Source: Streptomyces neyagawaensis | GTDB taxonomy: Bacteria > Actinomycetota > Actinomycetes > Streptomycetales > Streptomycetaceae | DNA length: 64,000 nucleotides | Assembly: GCF_023516595.1 (NCBI RefSeq) | Contig: NZ_JAMGBG010000011.1 | Location: 248,001 to 312,000 of the forward strand | Direction of reading: 5' to 3' | In this document: positions 41,174-50,079 of the stretch, one piece after another | Position numbering within the stretch: position 1 is the stretch's first letter | Layout of the letters: every line of letters starts with the position of its first letter | Position numbers and translations under genes: made by a program | Notes under the pieces: model-generated | What the model was told of the DNA's origin: nothing | The model's database searches: none | Seen by the model: the letters and a program-made list of their open reading frames with translations, nothing else

Positions 41174-42901
41174 TTACCGCCCGGCCGACTCACCTTCTCC
41201 GGCAGGTGTCCGCAGAACCAGCAGCGCCACGTCGTCGTCGTTCTCCGCGGGACGCGCGCGCTCCAGCAGCAGGTCGCAGAACGCGTGCAGGGGACGGTGG
41301 GCCAGCGCCGCGGCGTGCTGCCGCAACCGGGCCATGCCGCGGTCCAGGATGTGCCCGGGCGACTCGATCAGGCCGTCCGTGTACAGCACCAGCGTGGACA
41401 GCGGCGGCAGCGGGGTCCGCGTGTCGGTACGGCCGCGGACGAGGCCGGTGCCGAGCAGATGGTCGTGCTCCTCGTCGAGGAAGGCCGACCGGCCGTCGTG
41501 CGTGATCAGCAACGGCGGCGGATGACCGGCGTTGGTCCACCGCAGCGCCCACCCCTCGGCGTCCCTCTCCACCCTCCCGAAGATCATGGTCGCCATGGAC
41601 GCCTCGGCCACGTTCACCACCGCCTGGTCCAGCCGCTCCACGATCGCGCTCGGTGGCTCCTCCAACGCCCAGGCGTAGGCACGGAGCATGTTGCGGATCT
41701 GCGCCATCCCGGCCGCCGCGTCGATGTTGTGCCCCACGACGTCCCCGATGGCCACCGCCGTCGCCCCGTCGGCCAGCGTGAACGCGTCGTACCAGTCGCC
41801 GCCGACCTGCGCCGACTGCGACGCCGGCACATACCGCGCGGCCATGGTCAGCCCCGGCACCTCCGGCAGCTGTGGCAGCAGATGCCGCTGCATGGTCTCC
41901 GCGATGTGCCGCTGCCGCTGGTACAGCCGGGCGTTCTCCAGCGCCAGCCCCGCCCGCCGCGCGATGTCCTCCAGCAGCGACAGCTCGGCGTCCGTCATGA
42001 CCCCGGACTCGGCGTTGCGGCCCAGCGTGAGGGCGCCCAGCACCGCGCGCGGCCCCCGGATGGGCGCGATCGCCGCCGAGTGCATGCCCGTCACCTTGAA
42101 CAGCCGCTGCTGCGCCACCGCGATCCCCGAATCCGGTGGCCCCTGGTACGTCTGCGGCCCGGCCAGGGTGGACGCCGCACCGCGCAGCGCCCGTGACAAC
42201 GGCATGAGGGACTCCTCGTGCACCGGCGGCAGCGGCCCCTCCAGTTCCTCGCACCGCACCACGGCACCGCCGTGATGGGTCGCCACGGTGGTCCGCCAGA
42301 CGTCGTCGCTCTCGGTGATCAGGTCGACCACCGCCCAGTCGGCGAGCCGCGGCACCACCAGCCGCACCAGCCGCGCCACGGCCTCCTCGGCATCCAGCGT
42401 GGAGGTCAGCCGGGTCGTCGTCTCGGCGAGCAGCGCCAGCCGGTCCAGCTGCGACAGCGTCGGCGAGGCCGACATCGAGGGCACCCCTTCCTCGGGGTCC
42501 GTCTCGTAGAAGAGGACCGTGGCGCCCAGCACGCCTCCTTCGAGCCTGCACGGGGTGACCAGCCAGGACACCGGCAGCAGGGTGTCGTCGCCCCGGGCGA
42601 ACCACTCGTGCGCCCCGCCCCGCGTACTGCCGCCGAGGAACGCGTGCATCATGGGGCAGGCGGCCCGCGGCATGCTCTGGCCGAGGCCGTCGCGGTGCAG
42701 CAGGTCGTGGGCGTCCCGGCCGACGAGCGCGTCGGCCGACCGGCCGAGCAGGAACTCGGCCCGAGCGTTCACCGCGACGATGGAGCCGTGGTCGTCGACC
42801 ACATACATGCCCGCGTGCACCAGGTCGGGCAGATCGCCCGGCGACCGCACCGCGGGGCCGGGATGCCGCCCGGCGGTGTGGTCGGGACTCCACGCGTTCA
42901 T
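41174..42901 (-). CDS. PAS-GAF-PP2C (SpoIIE) phosphatase
   Basis: A 575-residue sensor phosphatase. A PAS domain (about 25-135, VHAGMYVVDDHGSIVAVNARAE) is followed by a GAF domain (about 155-325) and a SpoIIE PP2C domain (about 335-565). PP2C metal motifs are VGGDWYDAF, IGDVVGHNIDAA, YTDGLIE and NDDDVALLV, all intact. It should sense a small ligand or redox state and dephosphorylate a STAS protein, adding a second input to the sigma network. Confidence 0.87.
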   Translation of the reverse strand: MNAWSPDHTAGRHPGPAVRSPGDLPDLVHAGMYVVDDHGSIVAVNARAEFLLGRSADALVGRDAHDLLHRDGLGQSMPRAACPMMHAFLGGSTRGGAHEWFARGDDTLLPVSWLVTPCRLEGGVLGATVLFYETDPEEGVPSMSASPTLSQLDRLALLAETTTRLTSTLDAEEAVARLVRLVVPRLADWAVVDLITESDDVWRTTVATHHGGAVVRCEELEGPLPPVHEESLMPLSRALRGAASTLAGPQTYQGPPDSGIAVAQQRLFKVTGMHSAAIAPIRGPRAVLGALTLGRNAESGVMTDAELSLLEDIARRAGLALENARLYQRQRHIAETMQRHLLPQLPEVPGLTMAARYVPASQSAQVGGDWYDAFTLADGATAVAIGDVVGHNIDAAAGMAQIRNMLRAYAWALEEPPSAIVERLDQAVVNVAEASMATMIFGRVERDAEGWALRWTNAGHPPPLLITHDGRSAFLDEEHDHLLGTGLVRGRTDTRTPLPPLSTLVLYTDGLIESPGHILDRGMARLRQHAAALAHRPLHAFCDLLLERARPAENDDDVALLVLRTPAGEGESAGR

Positions 42902-42988
42902 GCTCGGATTCCTCGCCTTCGAGACTCTGCCAACGGGGCCGCCGGCCCCCTGACCGGGGGAGGAGCGCCGACGTGCGTTCGGAACGCA

Positions 42989-43013
42989 TTACCCCGTTCG
43001 CGTCGACCTACGC
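42989..43013 (-). promoter_or_regulatory. SigB-type promoter candidate for PAS-GAF-PP2C gene
   Basis: On the minus strand GCGT - 15 nt - GGGTAA, about 88 nt before the start codon. One base off the GGGTAC/T -10 consensus. Confidence 0.35.
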
Positions 43014-43057
43014 GCACCACATTTTCGCCCAGGGGAGGCCGCCCGGCCAGGGAGACC

Positions 43058-44167
43058 TCACGCCTGTGTGTGCCGGACGCAGGCGGCGACGACCTCCCGC
43101 AGACTCCCCGTCCGCTCCATCACCTCCCTCTGCACCCGGGCCCCGTTGCCCCGCCGCGCGAGCGTGGCGAGCGAGTCGCGGACCAGATCGAGGTCGCCGT
43201 TGTCGGCGAGGGCCTCCTCGACGTGGTCCACCAGGGAGTGGATCACCTCGTCGGCGGGCCGGGGACGCATCGTCGCCGGGTCCAGGAGGTTCTCCGTCAT
43301 GCCGGACCGGGCGGCCCGCCACCGGGCCAGCCGGAGCAGCCCGGCGGTGTGGCCGAGCGGTTCCCGGCCGGCCCGCCACTCCCGGGCCGCGGTCTCCACG
43401 AGCCCCCGGGTCAGCGCCGCGACGAGGACCGCGGTGTCGGGGTGCAGACACACGTCCGCGACCCGGATCTCCACCGTCGGATACCGCTGGGCGAGCCGCG
43501 CCTCGAAGTACACCATCCCCTCGTCGCGCACCACCTCCGTGGCCGTCAGCTCCGCCACGTACCGGTGGTACCGCTCGGCCGTGCCGAAGAGTTCCGTGGG
43601 ACCGGCCATCGGCCACATGTCCCACACCTGACTGCGGTAGCTGGCGTACCCGCTGTCGCGGCCCTGCCAGAACGGCGAGTTCGCGCTGAGCGCCGTCAGC
43701 ACGGACAGCCACGGCCGGATACGGTCCAGCACGGCCACGCCCTCGTCCTCCGACTCCACCGACACATGGACATGGCAGCCGCACACCAGCTGCACCTGTG
43801 TGTCGAGCCCGAACTCCCGGGCCATCCACTGGTACCTGCTGTTCATGGTGATCGTCGGGTGCACGGGCAGCGGCGACGTGGCCAGCGCCACGACGGCCCC
43901 GCCGACCTCCTCGGCGTGCCGTGCCGCGTCCTTGCGGCAGCGGACGATCTCCGACCCGAGGTCCGCCATCTTCGACTGGGGATGCGTCGCGAACTCGACC
44001 TGCTCGTCATGGAGCTCCTTCTCGAACACGTCCTGCCCCGTGCCGTCCCGCGAGGCGCGCGCGAGCACCGCCGCGGCCCTGGCCTGCGGCTCACCGGTCT
44101 CCGGATCGACCAAGAGGAGTTCTTCTTCCACTCCGACGGTACGCACGTGATCTGGCCCTTCTCCCAT
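43058..44167 (-). CDS. YbdK-type carboxylate-amine ligase (GCS2 family)
   Basis: A 369-residue ATP-dependent ligase related to glutamate-cysteine ligase. Signatures are RTVGVEEELLLVDPETGEP at the start, CGCHVHVSVES (metal/substrate His), SANSPFWQGRDSGYASYRSQ and ARLAQRYPTVEIRVADVCLH. It makes gamma-glutamyl-type amide bonds; the physiological amine is unknown since this organism would use mycothiol rather than glutathione. The ATG directly precedes GEGPDHVRTVGVEEE. It is divergent from a small helical-protein gene. Confidence 0.88.
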   Translation of the reverse strand: MGEGPDHVRTVGVEEELLLVDPETGEPQARAAAVLARASRDGTGQDVFEKELHDEQVEFATHPQSKMADLGSEIVRCRKDAARHAEEVGGAVVALATSPLPVHPTITMNSRYQWMAREFGLDTQVQLVCGCHVHVSVESEDEGVAVLDRIRPWLSVLTALSANSPFWQGRDSGYASYRSQVWDMWPMAGPTELFGTAERYHRYVAELTATEVVRDEGMVYFEARLAQRYPTVEIRVADVCLHPDTAVLVAALTRGLVETAAREWRAGREPLGHTAGLLRLARWRAARSGMTENLLDPATMRPRPADEVIHSLVDHVEEALADNGDLDLVRDSLATLARRGNGARVQREVMERTGSLREVVAACVRHTQA

Positions 44168-44327
44168 GAGGTGGTGACAGCCGTGTGCCCTCGCCCGAGG
44201 TAGGGACACCTTGTCGTCGTACGACACATGGGTCGTGTACGCCTCCACGGTCCGGGTACCCGTGCTGCGCTCCGGGAGCCGCGCCGAACCGGTGCGGCCC
44301 CGGCATCCGACCGAGGAGGAGGAGAAC

Positions 44328-44561
44328 GTGACCAGCACCGCTGAGACCGGCCATGTGACCGGCACGGCCGACAAGGACTACAACCTGATCTGGTACGTCG
44401 AGGCCTGCCTGGAGAACGCGCTGCGGCTCGAGACCTACATCCAGGACGCGGAGCGGGCCGGCGACAAGGAACTGACCGAGTTGTTCCGCAAGGCACAGGC
44501 GGACAGCCGCAAGGGAGCCGACCTCGGCAAGCAGCTGCTGAGCCGACGCCTGGCGAACTGA
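44328..44561 (+). CDS. Small conserved helical protein
   Basis: A 77-residue soluble protein (VTSTAETGHVTGTADKDYNL then a long amphipathic helix pair: IWYVEACLENALRLETYIQD, ELTELFRKAQADSRKGADL). It looks like a short ferritin-like or helical-hairpin protein conserved in Streptomyces. GAGGAGGAGGAG immediately precedes the GTG and decides the start over the longer in-frame ORF. Function unknown. Confidence 0.7.
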   Translation: MTSTAETGHVTGTADKDYNLIWYVEACLENALRLETYIQDAERAGDKELTELFRKAQADSRKGADLGKQLLSRRLAN

Positions 44562-44585
44562 CCGGCAGCGGGGAAGTCCCCACGC

Positions 44586-44611
44586 GCCCGGGTGAGCCCC
44601 CTCACCCGGGC
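44586..44611 (+). terminator. Perfect 11-bp hairpin after small helical protein gene
   Basis: GCCCGGGTGAG - CCCC - CTCACCCGGGC, 25 nt after the stop codon. There is no T-run, as is common in Streptomyces. Confidence 0.65.
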
Positions 44612-44699
44612 AGCACCATGTCCAGGCCCCCCGAAGGGGGGCCGGCCACGCCCGGCAGGGCAGGACGGGGGGCCGCACGGGAGCGGCGGTCGGCGGAGC

Positions 44700-44786
44700 G
44701 GGGAGTGTCGCCGGAACGACTCCGGACCGGGGAGTGTCGCCGGAACGACCCCGGACCGGGGACTGTTGCCGGAACGACCCCGGACC
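44700..44786. repeat. Three tandem copies of a 29-bp unit
   Basis: Unit begins GGGGAGTGTCGCCGGAACGA and continues C[T/C]CCGGACC; period 29, copies at 44700, 44729 and 44758. The third copy has GACTGTTGCC in place of GAGTGTCGCC. It contains the small dyad TCCGGA. It ends 15 nt before the GNAT start codon and thus lies in that gene's promoter region. Confidence 0.85.
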
Positions 44787-44801
44787 GCACAGGATGCTGC
44801 G

Positions 44802-45446
44802 GTGACTCGACCCGCAGCGCCCGCCGCCGTACGCCTCTACCGCCCCGAGGACGCCGAGGCGCTCCACGAGATCTGCGTCCGCACCGCCCACGTCGGCAAG
44901 GACAGCCGCCCCCACTACGCCGACCCCGACATCTTCCCGGCGATCTTCGCGACGCCCTACGCCCACCTCGAACCGGACCTGACGTTCGTCCTGGACGACG
45001 GTGAGGGCCGGGCCGTCGGCTACATCCTCGGCACCGCGGACACCCCCGCCTTCGTGGAGAACTTCCGCACGAAGTGGCTCCCCCGCGTGGCGAACCGATT
45101 CCCGAAGCCGCCGTCCCCGCCGCGCACATCCGACGAGGCGATCACCGAGTTGCTGTACCGCCCCGAGCGCATGCTCGTCCCCGAGGTGGCGGCCTACCCC
45201 GCCCATCTGCATATCGACCTGCTCCCCGCCTGGCAGGGGCAGGGCCACGGCCGAGCCCTGATGCACACCTTCCTGGGGGCCCTGCGCGAGCGACAGGTGA
45301 ACGCCGTCCACCTCTCCATGCTGACCGCCAACACACCGGCCCGCGCCTTCTACGACCGCCTGGGCTTCCACGAGATCGAGGTCCCGGACCCCGGCCCGGT
45401 GACCTACCTGGGCCGATGGACAGAGATCACAGGAGCGGCAGACTGA
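44802..45446 (+). CDS. GNAT acetyltransferase
   Basis: A 214-residue acetyl-CoA-dependent acetyltransferase. The CoA-binding motif A is HLHIDLLPAWQGQGHGRALM (Q-x-x-G-x-G/A) and motif B is MLTANTPARAFYDRLGFHEIE. The N-terminal part RLYRPEDAEALHEICVRTAH is typical. It resembles OGA-linked/GCN5 enzymes of about this length. The GTG start is chosen at the start of homology-like sequence; upstream in-frame sequence encodes only the 29-bp repeats. The next gene starts 5 nt after its stop. Confidence 0.84.
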   Translation: MTRPAAPAAVRLYRPEDAEALHEICVRTAHVGKDSRPHYADPDIFPAIFATPYAHLEPDLTFVLDDGEGRAVGYILGTADTPAFVENFRTKWLPRVANRFPKPPSPPRTSDEAITELLYRPERMLVPEVAAYPAHLHIDLLPAWQGQGHGRALMHTFLGALRERQVNAVHLSMLTANTPARAFYDRLGFHEIEVPDPGPVTYLGRWTEITGAAD

Positions 45447-45451
45447 CCCCC

Positions 45452-46099
45452 ATGACCTCACCAGACCCCATTGATACGGCTGATCCCACGGTCCGTGCCG
45501 TCCCCACGGGCCCCACTGACCCCAAGTCCGACTTGCGCTTCTATCTGCAGGAAGCCCGTGACGCCCTGCTCTGGAAGCTGGAGGGGCTGTCGGAGTACGA
45601 CATCCGCCGCCCGATGACCCCCACCGGCACCAACCTCCTGGGCCTGGTGAAGCACTGCGCCGGCATCGAACTCGGCTATCTGTGCGACACCTTCGAACGC
45701 CCCTCGGGTGAACCCCTGCCGTGGCTCGACGACGGGGCGGACCTCAACGCGGACATGTGGGCCACCGCGGGGGAGTCCCGCGCGGACCTCGTCGACCTCT
45801 ACCGCCGAGCCTGGGCGCACGCGGACGCGACGATCGACGCGCTGCCCCTCGACACGATCGGCAGGGTGCCGTGGTGGCCGAGCGACCGCAACGAGGTTAC
45901 CCTCCACCACGCCGTGGTCCGCGTGACCGCGGACACCCACCGCCACGCAGGCCACGCCGACATCGTCAGGGAACTCCTGGACGGCTCCGCGGGCATGAGC
46001 GTGAGCAACACGAGCCTGCCGTCGGGGGATCCGGCCTGGTGGGAGAAGTACAGAAACCGACTGGAAGAGGCGGCGAAGGAAGCCGACGCCACCAGCTGA
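45452..46099 (+). CDS. DinB-fold / DUF664 protein
   Basis: A 215-residue four-helix-bundle protein of the DinB/DUF664 group, some of which are mycothiol- or metal-dependent transferases. Key elements are ARDALLWKLEGLSEYDIRRP, LLGLVKHCAGIELGYL with the first metal His, and HHAVVRVTADTHRHAGHADI with the further His pair. The reaction is unknown. It is directly behind the GNAT gene and probably in one operon. Confidence 0.82.
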   Translation: MTSPDPIDTADPTVRAVPTGPTDPKSDLRFYLQEARDALLWKLEGLSEYDIRRPMTPTGTNLLGLVKHCAGIELGYLCDTFERPSGEPLPWLDDGADLNADMWATAGESRADLVDLYRRAWAHADATIDALPLDTIGRVPWWPSDRNEVTLHHAVVRVTADTHRHAGHADIVRELLDGSAGMSVSNTSLPSGDPAWWEKYRNRLEEAAKEADATS

Positions 46100-46103
46100 C
46101 CAG

Positions 46104-46127
46104 GTCCGGGCAGGGCCCGGGCCGGAC
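46104..46127. terminator. Hairpin between DinB and squalene-synthase genes
   Basis: GTCCGG (46104-46109) pairs with CCGGAC (46122-46127), with additional G/C pairing in the loop (GGGCCC), between convergent genes. Confidence 0.5.
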
Positions 46128-46130
46128 GAC

Positions 46131-47063
46131 TCAACGTTCCGCGCGAGCCCTCCGACAGCCGCGGGCCAACACCCGCAGGGCGCCCAGAGGAGGCGGGGAC
46201 GCCGAGCCACGCAGCAGCGCGGCCCCCCGCCGCAGCGCCGAGTCGGCGGTCAGCAACTCGATCTCCACGAGCGCCTCCACCAACGCCCGGCTGGGCCCGG
46301 GGACCAGGGCCGACAGCTCTCGGGAGGCCAACAGCCCGGCACGGGCCGCCCGCACCTGCTCCTCCACCAACTCCCGTACACCGGCGGACTCACGCCCCGC
46401 CGCGAGATCCTCCACGCTGACGGAGAACCGCTTGAGCGTCTCCATCGGCACGCCGAGCCGCCCCTCCCGCAGGTCCTCCGCGAGGTCGTTGACGAAGTCG
46501 AGCCGCTGGCCCGCCTCGATGAACGTCCGGCACCCCGCCCGGAACGACCCGTCGTCGGCGTCCGGTCCGACCAAGGAGGCGACGAGCATGAAGCCCGGCA
46601 GCGAGTAGGCGTCCACGTACGCCTGGAAATCCGTCTCGGTGGCGAAGCCGTCGAACTCCAACTCGGCGGTGGCCGTGGACAGATACGTCTCCACCACACC
46701 GCGAAGCCGCGGATACGTCTCCATGGTGTGCACCAGGGTCCGCATCAGGGGGTCGTCGCCGACGCCCGTCTCCAACGCCCGCCGAACCCGCCCCTCCCAG
46801 CTCGCCCACGCCGCCGCACGCTGCGCCCGGGTCCCGGTGTCCAGCAGATTGTCCCCGTGATGCATCACGGCCGTGGCAGCCACTACATGGGGCACCAGGT
46901 ACGGCGGCAGCAGCAGCCGGGCCGCCACATAGGAAGCCCGCCGAAAACGAGCCACGACGCTCCGTTGCGCCCCATAATCCCCACGCAACCGGGTTCCCCG
47001 AACCCCCGCAGCATCAAGACTCCGCTCCCACAAACCCATCCACAGATCGTATGCGCCGGTCAC
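46131..47063 (-). CDS. Squalene/phytoene synthase family protein
   Basis: A 310-residue trans-isoprenyl head-to-head synthase homologue. First Asp-rich motif HHGDNLLDTG, second Asp motif QRLDFVNDLAEDLREGRL, and SLPGFMLVASLVG in between. These fit condensation of two prenyl diphosphates. There is no hopanoid (hpn/shc) or carotenoid (crt) gene nearby, so it stands alone. The first motif has a single leading Asp (DNLLD), as in some family members. Start ATG at 47063; an ATG eight codons in is possible. Confidence 0.8.
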   Translation of the reverse strand: MTGAYDLWMGLWERSLDAAGVRGTRLRGDYGAQRSVVARFRRASYVAARLLLPPYLVPHVVAATAVMHHGDNLLDTGTRAQRAAAWASWEGRVRRALETGVGDDPLMRTLVHTMETYPRLRGVVETYLSTATAELEFDGFATETDFQAYVDAYSLPGFMLVASLVGPDADDGSFRAGCRTFIEAGQRLDFVNDLAEDLREGRLGVPMETLKRFSVSVEDLAAGRESAGVRELVEEQVRAARAGLLASRELSALVPGPSRALVEALVEIELLTADSALRRGAALLRGSASPPPLGALRVLARGCRRARAER

Positions 47064-47171
47064 GGATCTGGAGCACCGTGGCCCGCTCCAGGGCGCTGCC
47101 CGCCGCGCGAGTACTGTCGTTGGCCGGCCCCGTCCCGGCCAACGCGCCTGCGTTGTTCGACCGGTCGGCTC

Positions 47172-47888
47172 CTACGGGGTGAAGACCTCTTCGAGACGGT
47201 CGATGGCCCCGTTGTCGCCCAGGTGGTACGTGAAGACGAGCCCCGAGTTCGGGTTCGCGTCGAGCCAGTCGAGGAACTCCTGGACGCCGATCTTCTGGTT
47301 CGTGGTGCTTTCGACAATGGGGTTGGTCACGGTGACGTACGCGGCCTGGTCCATCGGGATGTACGTCTCCTTGCCGACCGTCTCGAACGGCGCCCCGTCC
47401 GAGTCGGGGGTGCCGCATCCCCAGTTGCCGTGCTTCACGATCAGGCTCAAGGACCCCCCTTCGGGCGTGTAGCGGTAGACCGCGATCTCGTCGGGGGAGA
47501 TGGGCATCTTGTGGTCGCAGTCGTCACCCTCGTCGGAGCCGCCCCCGCCGCCCCCGGACCCTGTCGTGGCGGGCTCGGACGGCTTCGAGGTGGCCGAAGT
47601 CCCCCCGCCCGACTTGCCGCCGCTGTCCGCACCCGAGCCCCCGCCCGCGGATGCCTTCGTGTCGGACTTTCCTCCCGCCGTCGTACCGGCGTTCGTCCCC
47701 TTCTTGTCCCCCTTGCCACCGGCGCCGCTCGTCGCCGTCACGCTCGGCTGCGCGTCGTCGCCGGCATCGTCCGTGCCCCCGCCCCCGGAGCAACCGGTCA
47801 GGCCCAGCGCCGCAGCGGCGCACACGCTCAACACGGCTGTCCGGACGGCGCCGGGTCTGCGTCGGCTCTCCCTCGGCGTCAGGTTCAT
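47172..47888 (-). CDS. Lipoprotein with low-complexity linker, unknown function
   Basis: A 238-residue lipoprotein. Signal with lipobox LTGC (TAVLSVCAAAALGLTGCSGGG, Cys33), then a Gly/Ser/Thr/Lys-rich linker (35-120) and a compact C-terminal domain with two Cys (DDCDHKMPISPD and NWGCGTPDS) that may form a disulfide. It ends with LGDNGAIDRLEEVFTP. I do not recognise the domain. It is expected on the outer face of the membrane. Confidence 0.68.
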   Translation of the reverse strand: MNLTPRESRRRPGAVRTAVLSVCAAAALGLTGCSGGGGTDDAGDDAQPSVTATSGAGGKGDKKGTNAGTTAGGKSDTKASAGGGSGADSGGKSGGGTSATSKPSEPATTGSGGGGGGSDEGDDCDHKMPISPDEIAVYRYTPEGGSLSLIVKHGNWGCGTPDSDGAPFETVGKETYIPMDQAAYVTVTNPIVESTTNQKIGVQEFLDWLDANPNSGLVFTYHLGDNGAIDRLEEVFTP

Positions 47889-48052
47889 GTTCCGCCCCCC
47901 ACTTCGTGGTTCGAGTGCTCTGCGAGCCTCGTCGGCTCGGGTACAAGGGACGAGTTCCAGCCATCGGCAGGTGCGCGTCCTGGCTAGATTCTGCACGCCG
48001 CCCGCAGACCGGCCGCAGCCGGTGTCACCCTCACCCGACACAGGTGGCGGGC

Positions 48053-48997
48053 TCACCCGATGGGCACCGCCCCGCCCGTGACGCGGACGCGGCCGTCCTC
48101 GGCGGACACGTCGATCCGCAGGTCGCTCGGGCGACCCATGTCCTCGCCCTGACGGATGCCGATCGTGGACGGGGCGGTGATCAGGCCGAGGGCACGCAGA
48201 TAGCCGCCGAAGGCCGCCGCGGCCGCGCCGGTCGCCGGGTCCTCGACGACCCCGCCCACGGGGAACGGGTCGCGCGCGTGGAAGAGGTACGGCGACTCGC
48301 GCCACACCAGGTGGACCGTCGTCCAGCCGTAGCGGCGCATCACATCGGCGAGGCCGTCGAAGTCGTAGTCCAGGTCGGCGAGGCGGGCCCTGGAGGCAGC
48401 GGCGAGGACGAGGTGCTCGTTGCCGCCGAACGCCACATGGGGAGGCAGGGCGGCGTCCAGGTCCTCCACGGACCAGCGCAGGGCTTCGAGAGCCTCTTCC
48501 AGTTCACTCGGCGTGGCCGGGCGGGAGTGGGCCGGCACGCTGGTGAGAGTCGCGCGGGCCATGCCGTCGGCGGGGTCGATCGCCGTGACGACGGGAATCT
48601 CGCCGACGGGCGTGTCGAAGAGGAGATCGCCCGCGCCCATCCGTTCCGCGAGGGCCACGGCAAGGGCCACCGTCGCGTGACCGCAGAACGCCACCTCGGC
48701 GAGCGGACTGAAGTAACGGACCCGGAAGCGGCGCGCGGACGCGTCGCCGGCGGTGACGAAGGCCGTCTCCGAGTACCCGACCTCGGCGGCGATCGCCAGC
48801 ATCGCCGCGTCGTCGAGCGCGGAGGCGTCGAGGACCACCCCGGCCGGATTGCCACCTGCCGGGTCGTCGGTGAAGGCGGAGTACCGCAGAACCCCGGCCG
48901 CCCCCTCGGCCCGTTCCGTCCCCTCGGCTCGTTCTGCCCCCTCGGCCCCCGCACTCGTGCCGATCACACCGTTCTTGTCGTACGCGTCGCTGCTCAT
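48053..48997 (-). CDS. PhzF-family epimerase/isomerase-like protein
   Basis: A 314-residue PhzF-fold protein. YSAFTDDPAGGNPAGVVLDA, the catalytic-Glu segment VGYSETAFV, RYFSPLAEVAFCGHATVALA and EDPATGAAAAAFGGYL are diagnostic. Only PhzF itself has a known isomerase role; most relatives are uncharacterised. An N-terminal repeat-like stretch (AGAEGAERAEGTERAEGAAG) precedes the domain. It is divergent from a LysR gene, which probably controls it. Confidence 0.86.
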   Translation of the reverse strand: MSSDAYDKNGVIGTSAGAEGAERAEGTERAEGAAGVLRYSAFTDDPAGGNPAGVVLDASALDDAAMLAIAAEVGYSETAFVTAGDASARRFRVRYFSPLAEVAFCGHATVALAVALAERMGAGDLLFDTPVGEIPVVTAIDPADGMARATLTSVPAHSRPATPSELEEALEALRWSVEDLDAALPPHVAFGGNEHLVLAAASRARLADLDYDFDGLADVMRRYGWTTVHLVWRESPYLFHARDPFPVGGVVEDPATGAAAAAFGGYLRALGLITAPSTIGIRQGEDMGRPSDLRIDVSAEDGRVRVTGGAVPIG

Positions 48998-49107
48998 GCT
49001 CCCAAGCTGCCAGCACCCCACCGATCGCGTCCAACGATCATCACCGATCGAACCCATCGAAGAACCACATAGCTGCAGGCAGCGCCGCAAGCACCTACCC
49101 TGGCCGC

Positions 49108-50079
49108 GTGGACACCCGACTTCTGCAGACCTTCCTCACGCTCGCCCGGACCGGCAACTTCACCGCGGCCGCAGCCGAGTTGCATCTCGCCCAGTCCACG
49201 GTCACCGTTCACATCCGCACGCTGGAGCGGGAGTGGGGCACCCGGTTGTTCGACCGGTTGCCGACCGGAACGCTGCTCACCGAGTCCGGGCGACGACGTC
49301 TCGAAGGAGCACAGGAAGTGCTCGACGCCGTGGCCCGGCTCCGCAACGGTGGTGCGGGGGCCGGCGAGGACGGTGACGGGGTCGTACGGGGGCGGGTGCG
49401 AGTCGGCACCCCCGAGTCGCTGTGCGCGACCAGGATGCCCTCGGTGATCGTCGCACTGCGCACCCGCCATCCCGAGGTGGACGTCGACCTGTACGCGGCC
49501 GGAACGGGCGAATGCGTGGAGGGACTGCGGTCCGGGCGGCTGGATCTGGCGCTGCTGCTGGAGGAGGAGGCGGAGCTGCCCTTTCCGGACGTCGCTGCCG
49601 AGACGGTGGCGCATGAGGAACTCGCCCTCGTCTGCGCCTCCGGGCACCCCCTTGCGGAACGCGAACACGCACCGACCTGGGAGCGGTTGGCGAAGGAGAC
49701 CTTCTTCCTGCTGGAGGAGGGCTGCTCGTACAGCGACGCACTGGAACGGCGGCTGCTCGCCGTGCCGGACGCCCGGCCCCGGCTGACCCGGTTCGGCGGC
49801 GTCGACGCGGCCCGCTCGTGCGCCGCCGCCGGACTGGGGCTGACCCTGCTGCCGCTGACGAGCGTGGAGGAGCAGGTGCGGCAGGGCAGACTGGCGCGCG
49901 TACCGGCGCCGGACTTCCGCGATGTGCCCGTACGGCTGGCCCGCCACCACAGGCGGTGGACATCGCCGGCCGCGGAGGCTCTCGCGGAGGAGATGACGCG
50001 GCAGTGGGCGGGCGGGGAGACGCCGGGGGCGACTCTCACCGCACCACGCGGTAGCGGAGGTAGACGACCTTCGAAGTGA
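49108..50079 (+). CDS. LysR-family regulator
   Basis: A 323-residue regulator with an N-terminal helix-turn-helix (LLQTFLTLARTGNFTAAAAE, HLAQSTVTVHIRTLEREWG) and a PBP2-type effector domain (RVRVGTPESLCATRMPSVI). It is divergent from the PhzF-like gene across 110 bp and is its likely regulator. GTG start. Its 3' end overlaps the convergent DHFR-like gene by 44 bp. Confidence 0.88.
   Translation: MDTRLLQTFLTLARTGNFTAAAAELHLAQSTVTVHIRTLEREWGTRLFDRLPTGTLLTESGRRRLEGAQEVLDAVARLRNGGAGAGEDGDGVVRGRVRVGTPESLCATRMPSVIVALRTRHPEVDVDLYAAGTGECVEGLRSGRLDLALLLEEEAELPFPDVAAETVAHEELALVCASGHPLAEREHAPTWERLAKETFFLLEEGCSYSDALERRLLAVPDARPRLTRFGGVDAARSCAAAGLGLTLLPLTSVEEQVRQGRLARVPAPDFRDVPVRLARHHRRWTSPAAEALAEEMTRQWAGGETPGATLTAPRGSGGRRPSK

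Noticed and set aside
44211..44327. A longer form of the small helical protein
   Set aside because: The GAGGAGGAGGAG run just before the GTG at 44328 is a clear ribosome binding site, and upstream codons look non-coding.
44700..44786. Short regularly spaced repeats as a possible CRISPR array
   Set aside because: The 29-bp units are directly adjacent with no spacers, and no cas gene is present.
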